From positions 1-5,321 of the forward strand of contig JAMPAO010000143.1 in the NCBI GenBank assembly GCA_023667165.1: DNA of 5,321 nt, written 5' to 3'. Both the position numbers and the translations under genes were made by a program. Of this stretch, positions 1 to 5,321 are shown piece after piece. Under the pieces are notes generated by a model, which saw only the letters and a program-made list of their open reading frames with translations, was not told where the DNA came from and made no database searches. The first letter of the stretch is position 1. The number at the start of each line of letters is the position of its first letter. This stretch comes from Ruminococcus sp. GTDB lineage: Bacteria; Bacillota; Clostridia; Oscillospirales; Ruminococcaceae.

Positions 1-584
1 CTTATGGAAAAATACGGCTCGTTCCACACGCTTTCATATAAATTCTGCATAGTAAAAATTTTCCCTCTATGTTCAATAAGTTTACGCAGAATTTGATACT
101 CGATTTCCGTCAAATCAATTTCTCCGCCGTTTTTCTTTACGTCGTTAAATTCGCTGTTGACCCGCAGTGCGCCGTAAGTAAAATAATTATCCTGCGGTTC
201 GGCGGATTTTCCGCTGTACACATAGTACCGCCGCAAAAGTCCCTTGACCCGCGCAAGCAATTCAGAAAAGGAAAACGGTTTTGTGAGATAATCGTCGCCG
301 CCGACGGAAAACCCCATTGTAAGGTCGGAGTCCATTCCCTTTGCAGTGAGAAATAAAATCGGAACATTATATTTTTCCCGCATCTTTGTGCATACGCTGT
401 ACCCCGACATTTCGGGCATCATAATATCGAGAATTACAAGCCCGAAAGTGCCGTCGATAATTTCAAGAGCTTTCGCGCCATTTTCCGCTTGAATTATTTT
501 ATATCCCTCGCCGCTCAGAAAAGTGTCGATAAGCCCCCGTATTTCCTCGTCGTCGTCAACAATAAGTATTTTATTTTTTTCCAC
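1..584 (-). CDS. OmpR/PhoB-family response regulator, VanR-like (partial, C-terminus off the window)
   Basis: This is a two-component transcription regulator: a sensor kinase would phosphorylate an aspartate in the receiver and the winged helix would bind promoter DNA. I translated 194 codons from GTG at 584. The receiver spans about residues 4-118, with acidic residues D10-D12, the phosphoacceptor D53 in LVILDIMMP, the switch threonine T80 in FLTAKG and the conserved K102 in YLTKPF. The linker LLARVKGLLRRY is typical of the VanR/PhoB group. The winged helix starts near residue 135 and includes IDLTEIEYQILRKLIEHRGK and LYESVWNEPYF, then the window ends. The family is usually 225-235 residues, so about 30-40 are missing, including most of the recognition region. 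The GTG start is chosen because GGGAGG lies 8 bases upstream and the receiver begins directly after it. No kinase gene is in the window; it could follow to the left. The family is certain, but the regulated genes and signal are unknown. Confidence 0.93.
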   Translation of the reverse strand, partial: MEKNKILIVDDDEEIRGLIDTFLSGEGYKIIQAENGAKALEIIDGTFGLVILDIMMPEMSGYSVCTKMREKYNVPILFLTAKGMDSDLTMGFSVGGDDYLTKPFSFSELLARVKGLLRRYYVYSGKSAEPQDNYFTYGALRVNSEFNDVKKNGGEIDLTEIEYQILRKLIEHRGKIFTMQNLYESVWNEPYFSI

Positions 585-592
585 CTTTACCG

Positions 593-598
593 CCTCCC
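593..598 (-). promoter_or_regulatory. Ribosome binding site that fixes the GTG start of the response regulator
   Basis: GGGAGG is a near-perfect anti-16S match 8 bases before GTG at 584-582. The only in-frame upstream alternative, GTG at 617-615, would put the promoter -10 box inside the gene and has no ribosome site, so 584 is preferred. Confidence 0.8.
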
Positions 599-605
599 AA
601 AATAA

Positions 606-634
606 ATTATAACACACATTTTAAAAAATTTCAA
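606..634 (-). promoter_or_regulatory. Sigma-A-type promoter for the response regulator gene
   Basis: On the minus strand TTGAAA (634-629) is followed after exactly 17 bases by a perfect TATAAT (611-606), and TG at 614-613 gives an extended -10. Transcription should begin near 599, leaving a leader of only about 15 bases that starts almost at the ribosome site. The promoter begins just after the stop codon of the acyltransferase fusion (640-638). The regulator can therefore be transcribed on its own as well as by read-through, since no terminator is visible between the two genes. This rests on a consensus match only, but an unusually good one. Confidence 0.72.
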
Positions 635-637
635 CCT

Positions 638-3172
638 TTATATTTTTATCGGAATTTCTCCAGCAAGCTTGAGTATTGCCGCGCGGATTTCCTCGGTGAG
701 CTGTTCCGCGCTTTTACCGCGGGGATAAATAGGCTGACCGTATTTAACTTTTACCTCAAATTTTTTGCCCTTTTCGTTAAGAAGTTTAGGCAGGAATTTT
801 CCCGACGGATAAATTTCATACGCGCCGTTTATATACGCGGGAATAATGGGACTTTCCGTTTCAATGGAAAGCGCCGCCGCGCCCTTTTTGCACTCGCCGA
901 GCTTGCCGTCTCTGCTCCTCGTTCCCTCGGGAAAAATAATAACGCCGCATTTTTCGTTAAGCATTTCTTTCAGCCGTTTCATAGCCGTAGCTGCAATGCC
1001 CGTTCTGTCAACGGGTATCATTCCCGCAACCCTTGTCAAAGTCCTGCTTAAAAGGCTGTTTTTAAATAATTCCTGCTTTGCCGCGCAGTATAATTTTTTG
1101 TAACGCTCTTTGCGGAAATTTGCCGTAAGGTACAAATAATCAAAATTTGAAACGTGGTTAGAGCAAATAATATACGCGCTGTTTTCGGGCAGACATTCGC
1201 TTCCCTGCACAGATATTTTGTAAAGCCGTTTTGCGATTTTGCTGTAAAATTTAAAAATCAAATAATCCCTGTCCGTCTTTTTTATCGGATATTCGGCGGG
1301 ATTTTCAAAATTATTCCGCTGAATTTCAGTACCGTTTCCGCACACCGTATCCGCCAGTTCTTCGGCGGTAAGTTCTTTCTTTACCGCGCTGTCCAAAACG
1401 CAGCCAAATTTTTCCTCCAAATCCGCAAGCAGTGTAACGGCGTCGATTGAGTCAATATTAAGCTCCTCGAATATTTTTGTTTCGGGACGTATGTCATCGG
1501 GAGAAAGTCCCGCCGCCTTTGCAATCATTGAAAAAACAATCTGCCTGCCGTCAGCGGACGTTTGGGGAATAACGCTTATTCCCGCCGAAATTTCATTTTC
1601 AATCATATTTTTTAATAAATAGCGTTTCGGCTTTTTAAGGGCGGTTCTTGGAATTTCCTCAACAAAATGTATTCCCGATAACCGCATATTTACAGAACCC
1701 TCGCCGCTCCGTTTTAAAAGCATTTCCCGAATCTTTACCGTATTTTCGCTGTCCGCTACCGCAAAGCAGTGTACCTCGTCATATCCGCCGTTTGGAGAGG
1801 TAATTCCGCATACCGCCAAATCTTTTACAAAAGGAATATTTCCGTAAAATTCCTCAATATCGTCGGGAGCAATTTTTTTGCCCGTGGCAAGCACAATATT
1901 TTCCTTAATTCTGCCTTGAATTTTAACAACGCCGTTTTTGTCAATCGCCGCCAAATCACCCGATTTAAACCAACCGTCCTCGGTAAAAGCCTCCCGTGTG
2001 GACTGCTCGTCGTTAAAATATCCTTTCATCATAAACGGCGTTTTTATAAGCAGTTCGCCATTGTCGGAAAGCTTTGCAAGCGTTTCCCCGTAACATTTTC
2101 CGCAGGTATCGGTTGTGATTTTAAGTCTGGTATTTCCAATCGTCGGTACGTTGGTTTCGGTCGCTCCGTATGCGGCAACAATATTAAATCCTACGCCGAA
2201 ATAAAATTCGGCGGTTTCTTTTGAAAGCGGCGAACCCGCGCAGGCGAGAACGTCAATATTTCCGCCGAAAGCCTTATGTATTTCGGCAAAAAACGTCTTT
2301 CCGAGATTTATTCCCGTAGTTTTTCTGACGTTAAGACAAATCGGGAAAAACTTTTTAAACATTGACGCTTTGGAGGAATTTCCGTTAATTTTCTTTAAAA
2401 TCTGCGCCTGTATCATTTCGTAAACCTTTGGCACGGAGGGAAAAATATGGGGTTTGTATTCCTCAAAGCCGCTCATCAACGAGGTGGCGTTTAAATTTTC
2501 AAGATAAAATGCGCTGCCGCCCAAAAGCAGCGAACCCATTACTTGAGTTATCAATCCGTAAATGTGGCTGTTCGGCAGCATACCGAAAAATACCGAGCCG
2601 TTTTTCAGTTTGTTGGCTTTTATCGTAACGTCCGCCGTACCGATTATCGAGCCTGCCGAGTGCATAATTCCCGAAGCGGTTTTTGTTGTTCCCGACGAAA
2701 AAAATATTGTGGAAACATCGTTATCTTCTTTTATTTTCGGTGTCGGAATATCTGCCGTACTTTCAGCAAAAGGCGTACCCAAAAGGTTTGCGGAAAGCAT
2801 TGGAATTTGTGAAATTACACCGATTTTTTCTTTAACGTCATAAGAAACAATTATCGCGGACAAATCCGATTTTTCAATTAATTTCAGCAGTTCGTCCCTT
2901 TGCAGACTGCTGTCAAGCAAAACCGCGGTGCAGTTAATTTTCTGCACCGCAAGATAATTTATTACCCAATCGGGCGACGACGGCGCGGCAATACCTATGC
3001 GGTTTCCGCTTTTCAAACCGAGAGCGGATAAATTTCCGGCGCACATATCCGTCCGTTCAAACATTTCGGAATAGGTCACCTTTTCGGTAACGCCGTCCGC
3101 GCACCGTATTCCCAGCGCGGTTTCGGATTTTTTATTAAAATTTCTTTTTTGAATTTCCTCGTATATATTCAT
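638..3172 (-). CDS. Acyl-activating enzyme - acyl carrier protein - PlsC acyltransferase fusion
   Basis: An 844-residue, three-domain protein. Residues 1 to about 525 are an AMP-binding acyl-CoA/acyl-ACP synthetase: P-loop SSGTTKTASG (159-168), AAYGATETN (333-341), SGDLAAID (404-411), GRIKENIVLATGKK (420-433) and a C-terminal PRTALKKPKR (508-517), where K514 aligns with the catalytic lysine. Residues about 540-615 are an acyl carrier protein with LNIDSID, S575 being the phosphopantetheine site. Residues about 630-844 are a PlsC-type acyltransferase: NHVSNFD (HX4D, H673 and D678), GMIPVDR (717-723) and FPEGTRS (747-753). Inferred reaction: ATP activates a fatty acid, it is loaded on the built-in carrier and passed to a lysophospholipid or glycerolipid at the inner face of the membrane. 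Escherichia coli Aas joins the same two enzymes in reverse order and without a carrier domain. ATG at 3172 has AGGAAAGG (3188-3181) 8 bases upstream. No transmembrane segment or signal peptide is evident. The substrate cannot be read from sequence. Confidence 0.9.
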   Translation of the reverse strand: MNIYEEIQKRNFNKKSETALGIRCADGVTEKVTYSEMFERTDMCAGNLSALGLKSGNRIGIAAPSSPDWVINYLAVQKINCTAVLLDSSLQRDELLKLIEKSDLSAIIVSYDVKEKIGVISQIPMLSANLLGTPFAESTADIPTPKIKEDNDVSTIFFSSGTTKTASGIMHSAGSIIGTADVTIKANKLKNGSVFFGMLPNSHIYGLITQVMGSLLLGGSAFYLENLNATSLMSGFEEYKPHIFPSVPKVYEMIQAQILKKINGNSSKASMFKKFFPICLNVRKTTGINLGKTFFAEIHKAFGGNIDVLACAGSPLSKETAEFYFGVGFNIVAAYGATETNVPTIGNTRLKITTDTCGKCYGETLAKLSDNGELLIKTPFMMKGYFNDEQSTREAFTEDGWFKSGDLAAIDKNGVVKIQGRIKENIVLATGKKIAPDDIEEFYGNIPFVKDLAVCGITSPNGGYDEVHCFAVADSENTVKIREMLLKRSGEGSVNMRLSGIHFVEEIPRTALKKPKRYLLKNMIENEISAGISVIPQTSADGRQIVFSMIAKAAGLSPDDIRPETKIFEELNIDSIDAVTLLADLEEKFGCVLDSAVKKELTAEELADTVCGNGTEIQRNNFENPAEYPIKKTDRDYLIFKFYSKIAKRLYKISVQGSECLPENSAYIICSNHVSNFDYLYLTANFRKERYKKLYCAAKQELFKNSLLSRTLTRVAGMIPVDRTGIAATAMKRLKEMLNEKCGVIIFPEGTRSRDGKLGECKKGAAALSIETESPIIPAYINGAYEIYPSGKFLPKLLNEKGKKFEVKVKYGQPIYPRGKSAEQLTEEIRAAILKLAGEIPIKI

Positions 3173-3221
3173 TGTATTATCCTTTCCTGCCTCAAGCGGA
3201 CAACAAATTTTATTAATGAAT

Positions 3222-3249
3222 ATGATACTTTATATTTCTTAAATTTCAC
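3222..3249 (-). promoter_or_regulatory. Weak candidate promoter for the acyltransferase fusion
   Basis: On the minus strand GTGAAA (3249-3244, 4 of 6 to consensus) is followed after 16 bases by TATCAT (3227-3222, 5 of 6). Transcription would start near 3215, giving a leader of about 43 bases. The poor -35 would fit a promoter that needs an activator, and a direct-repeat array lies immediately upstream of it. In DNA this A+T-rich, matches of this quality arise by chance, so confidence is low. Confidence 0.3.
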
Positions 3250-3260
3250 CCTATAAATTT

Positions 3261-3300
3261 CTTGCAAATTCTTGCAAAATCTTAAAAATTCTTACAATTT
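3261..3300. repeat. Four tandem 10-bp direct repeats upstream of the fusion gene
   Basis: The plus strand reads CTTGCAAATT, CTTGCAAAAT, CTTAAAAATT, CTTACAATTT with no gaps, each unit exactly 10 bp. Units 1 and 2 differ at one base; the others keep CTT..AA.. and diverge at two or three positions. A weaker fifth unit may precede them at 3251-3260. The period is close to one helical turn, so each unit would face the same side of the DNA. The array lies 11 bp upstream of the proposed -35 box of the fusion gene, the usual place for an activator. OmpR/PhoB-family regulators bind direct repeats of about 10-11 bp, so the regulator encoded at the left edge is a candidate ligand; that link is inference. 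Confidence 0.55.
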
Positions 3301-3446
3301 TTTATTCGTATTTACTAATTATTTATTGAACAGATACAAATGAACAGTATGGATTATTACTCAATTCAGCTTACTATTGATAGGAACTATAAAGATAAAA
3401 TAGTAACGTTTAAATTTGTATAATGTTTTGCAGAAAAACCCCTTGA

Positions 3447-3779
3447 CAAATCACATCTCAGAAGAAAATTCTTCTCAAATTTGCAGAGGATAACGGTTTT
3501 GAAAACTGTGAATTTTATGTTGATGACGGTATCAGCGGAACAACATTCAACCGACCTGATTTTCAGCGAATGATAGAAAACTGTGAGGACGGAAAAGTAG
3601 CTGCGGTCATTGTAAAAGATATGTCACGCTTCGGCAGGAACTATCTTGAAGTGGGCTACTACACCGAGATATTTTTCACGGAAAACGGTATCAGGTTTAT
3701 CGCTGTAAACGACGGCGTTGACAACAGCAGGGAGACGGACGATTTCACACCTTTCCGCAACATTATCAATGAGTGGTAC
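3447..3779 (+). pseudogene. Large serine recombinase remnant A: internal piece of the catalytic domain
   Basis: About 111 codons match the middle of the resolvase catalytic domain of TndX/TnpX-type large serine recombinases. The piece reads ITSQKKILLKFAEDNGF, then YVDDGISGTTFNRPDFQRM, then the conserved VKDMSRFGRNY with the catalytic arginines, YYTEIFF, IRFIAVNDGVDN and DFTPFRNIINEWY. The N-terminal segment with the nucleophilic serine (usually YCRLSxDD) is missing; the frame is closed by TGA at 3444-3446. Family similarity stops after TAC at 3777-3779, where intact members continue with a lysine-rich linking helix, so the recombinase and zinc-ribbon DNA-binding domains are missing too. The open frame continues to 3905 only because it reads antisense through remnant B. 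Intact relatives are roughly 500-560 residues and excise or integrate mobile elements. This piece cannot be catalytic. A methionine at 3570 exists but is mid-domain. Confidence 0.85.
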
Positions 3780-3800
3780 TATCCATTCCCAAAAACACAT

Positions 3801-5048
3801 TCAAAAAATAATCTCGCAGGAATTGATAATAATGTCATAAATGCCTTTCCTCGGCGCTTTCAAAGTGGTGTACCTAATATCAAATCCAAATGGCACGCCG
3901 TTTAAAAAAATATTAAGAACGCCATAATCGGGAACAACAATCTGTTTTAATAAAGAGCGATAAAGTTCTTTACTCTCTGAATTGCAGTCCGACAGTTTTT
4001 GCATATACTCAACAGTCTTTTTTATTTCTGCCATTTGAGTATTTTGCCGAGCAGAAATATCTTGATTTCGCGCTATTTCCTCGGTAAGCCGAGCAATTTC
4101 TTTGTCGTAAATTTCCGTCTGTTTTTTCAAATCTTCTTTGGAAATTAATTCATCAAGCATAAGGTCAATCGCCTTATGTTTTTTGTTTTCCAACTTTGAA
4201 ATTTCCTGTTTCAACGGAGCAATATCAACGTCCTTTTGAACAAGCTGAATATTTTGAATTTCCTCAATCATCTGCTTTTCAAGAACGGGGCGAAATTCAT
4301 TTATTTGTCCCAAAATATTTTTCATTGCCGCCGCAACAATTCTTTCGTCAACGGTATGCGCGTCACAGCCAAGCAGTTCGCCGTTAATTGCGGTGTGATT
4401 TTCTTTGCCGTAAAGCGCGCGGTTTCTGCACCTTAAACTGGCACTTGAATTTTTAGACGTGCGGCTCATAATAAAACTGTAACCGCATTTTCCGCAAACC
4501 ATTTTACCGCTCAGCCAAAAATTATTTGAATGTTTTTTGCCCTCGCGGGTAAGCCAGCCGCGACGTTTTCGTTCTTCCTGAACGGCGTCAAAAACCTCCC
4601 TCGAAACAATCGGCTCGTGATGATTTTTAACCGTAATTAACGGCGCGTCGGGATTTTCACCGTGATTAATAAAAGTTTTTTCGGCAAGAACATTAGGTTT
4701 ATAAACTTTCCATTGCGTCAAATCCCCAACATATTTTTCATTGTTGAGAATTTTCAAAACGTGCTGACCGCTCCAAACTCGATTTTTTAAAGTCGGTATT
4801 CCGCGCTCGTCAAGCTCGTGAGCAATTGCAGTAGAACCTTTTCCCTCGTACAAATACATATGAAAAATGTCTTTTACAATTTCCGCTTCTTCGGGAACAA
4901 TTTCAAGTTTTCCGCCAATGACCTTGTAGCCGTAAATCCGTCCGCAGCCGAGAACAACGCCTTTTTCCATACGGCGTTTCATTCCCCACTTCACTCTTTC
5001 GGAAATTTTACGGCTTTCCTCTTGAGCTATTGAGGACATAATTGTCAC
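3801..5048 (-). pseudogene. Large serine recombinase remnant B: DNA-binding half without the catalytic domain
   Basis: This 415-codon piece starts inside the family at the linking helix, TIMSSIAQEESRKISERVKW, and then has everything that follows it. The Recombinase domain covers about residues 33-160 (GRIYGYKVIGGKLEIVPEEA, GIPTLKNRVWSGQHV). A zinc ribbon has C185 and C188 (CGKCGYSF), C207 and C228. A charged coiled coil of about residues 260-345 is rich in K and E. A C-terminal beta-rich end closes with SCEIIF. The roughly 130-150-residue catalytic domain with Ser and Arg active residues is gone. The first codon, GTG at 5048, is preceded directly by TAA and has no ribosome site; ATG at 5039 lacks one as well. 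The C-terminus looks complete. The helix and DNA-binding sequence are of a different subfamily from remnant A, so these are not two halves of one gene. It is probably a dead gene; if expressed it could at most bind DNA. Confidence 0.85.
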
Positions 5049-5235
5049 TTAATCATATAGTAACACCCAAAAGCAGCCATAATTCGATAATAATAAACAT
5101 AAAAATATTTCTTTTGATAACTTTTTTATAGCGTGTTCACGTAAACCGTGAGCACGCTATAGCTTTTATGCTGTAGAAACATTTTTATAATTAAAATTTA
5201 TTTATATATTTTTTAAATATAGTTCTTCAATTATT
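5049..5235. other. A+T-rich non-coding stretch upstream of remnant B
   Basis: No reading frame here continues the missing N-terminal domain of remnant B: the minus strand has a stop at 5051-5049 and no resolvase motifs beyond it. Apart from a strong hairpin (5127-5161) and a partial inverted match to the remnant A break (5057-5069), I see only A+T-rich sequence. Confidence 0.5.
5127..5161. repeat. Long inverted repeat made of two CGTGNNCACG palindromes
   Basis: Two 15-base arms (5127-5141 and 5147-5161) pair fully except for one G-T wobble pair, around a 5-base loop TAAAC. Each arm contains its own small palindrome: CGTGTTCACG at 5132-5141 and CGTGAGCACG at 5147-5156, centres 15 bp apart. 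A typical intrinsic terminator needs a T-run after the stem. On the plus strand only GCTTTTATG follows, and on the minus strand an A-run follows, so terminator function is doubtful. Alternatives are a paired operator, a recombination or attachment-related site, or part of a small repeated element. Confidence 0.6.
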
Positions 5236-5321
5236 TTAATACGGCGGGTGATGTAATATTAAACCTTTTCCAACTTTTTCTGCAATTATCAATTCACCTT
5301 GTTTATGATATTTATCTCTTT
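5236..5321 (-). CDS. Possible C-terminal end of an unrecognised protein (partial)
   Basis: One minus-strand frame is open from the right edge for 28 codons to TAA at 5238-5236. It reads RDKYHKQGELI, IAEKVGKG and LILHHPPY. The mix of charged and hydrophobic residues looks protein-like and the other two minus frames hit stops early. The length is far too short for proof in A+T-rich DNA, and I do not recognise the family. If real, it is the tail of a gene that lies mostly outside the window. Confidence 0.3.
   Translation of the reverse strand, partial: RDKYHKQGELIIAEKVGKGLILHHPPY

Larger units (their letters stand above)
3189..3446. other. A+T-rich intergenic region between the fusion gene and the recombinase remnant
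   Basis: Besides the promoter and repeat array, this stretch holds a possible 27-codon plus-strand reading frame at 3340-3423 (begins MNSMDYYSIQL, ends TFKFV). It has no clear ribosome site. Its stop overlaps an ATG as TAATG at 3421-3425. That ATG opens MFCRKTP and a stop, in the same frame as the recombinase remnant that follows. An 8-bp inverted repeat, TTACTATT (3371-3378) and AATAGTAA (3399-3406), lies within it. Isolated promoter-like words are present (TATAAT at 3419-3424, TTGACA at 3443-3448) but not at workable spacing. The base composition is visibly more A+T-rich than the fusion gene. Nothing else could be supported. Confidence 0.4.

Noticed and set aside
137..367. 76-codon minus-strand frame inside the response regulator
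   Set aside because: It is out of frame with the receiver domain, which gives D53, T80 and K102 in the correct frame.
615..617. Upstream GTG start for the response regulator
   Set aside because: It would include the -10 box in the coding region and has no ribosome binding site.
1769..2224. 151-codon plus-strand open frame inside the acyltransferase fusion
   Set aside because: It is antisense to the AMP-binding domain, whose motifs are clear on the minus strand; its product shows no recognisable domain.
3780..3905. Continuation of the remnant A frame to a stop at 3905
   Set aside because: From 3780 it no longer matches recombinases, and from 3801 it is antisense to the C-terminus of remnant B, so it is a chance extension and not a domain.
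3447..5048. Reading the two recombinase pieces as one split or invertible functional gene
   Set aside because: They belong to different subfamilies, lack the catalytic serine in either piece, and would be out of frame after inversion through the visible repeat.
3400..5064. 8-bp direct repeat ATAGTAAC (3400-3407 and 5057-5064) flanking both recombinase remnants, a possible target duplication
   Set aside because: The 7-base core ATAGTAA also occurs in the response regulator gene at 49-55, and flanking sequence does not extend the match; chance is likely in A+T-rich DNA.
5127..5170. Hairpin as a Rho-independent terminator
   Set aside because: The T-run is on the wrong side: an A-run follows on the minus strand, and only a broken four-T stretch follows on the plus strand.

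Overview
The window looks like part of a Clostridia-type (Firmicutes) chromosome. Pointers are the strong GGGAGG and AGGAAAGG ribosome binding sites, a VanR-like OmpR-family response regulator, and two large serine recombinases of the kinds common in clostridial mobile elements. The assignment is inference; there is no rRNA or marker gene to test it.

Layout, left to right. (1) Positions 1-584, minus strand: a response regulator that runs off the left edge and lacks about 30-40 C-terminal residues. It has its own good promoter in the 53-bp gap behind it. (2) Positions 638-3172, minus strand: one 844-residue protein joining an acyl-activating (AMP-binding) domain, an acyl carrier protein and a PlsC-type acyltransferase. 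It probably activates a fatty acid, loads it on its own carrier and transfers it to a lysophospholipid or related acceptor. (3) Positions 3189-3422: A+T-rich intergenic DNA with a weak promoter for the fusion gene. A row of 10-bp direct repeats lies just upstream of that promoter and resembles an activator site. (4) Positions 3423-5048: remains of two different large serine recombinases lying tail to tail. The left piece (plus strand) is an internal part of a catalytic domain without its nucleophilic serine. The right piece (minus strand) is a complete DNA-binding half without any catalytic domain. Both break at nearly the same place in the family alignment, just before or at the long linking helix. 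(5) Positions 5049-5321: very A+T-rich DNA with a 15-bp-stem hairpin and, at the right edge, the possible last 28 codons of an unrecognised minus-strand gene.

How the parts may work together: the regulator and the acyltransferase fusion point the same way and may form a lipid or envelope-related unit, possibly with a histidine kinase gene beyond the left edge. The recombinase region is a mobile-element scar next to that unit and is most likely inactive. The most interesting items are the three-domain acyl-transfer fusion, the 10-bp repeat array in front of it, and the matched break points of the two recombinase pieces. I saw no rRNA, tRNA, CRISPR array or recognisable riboswitch.
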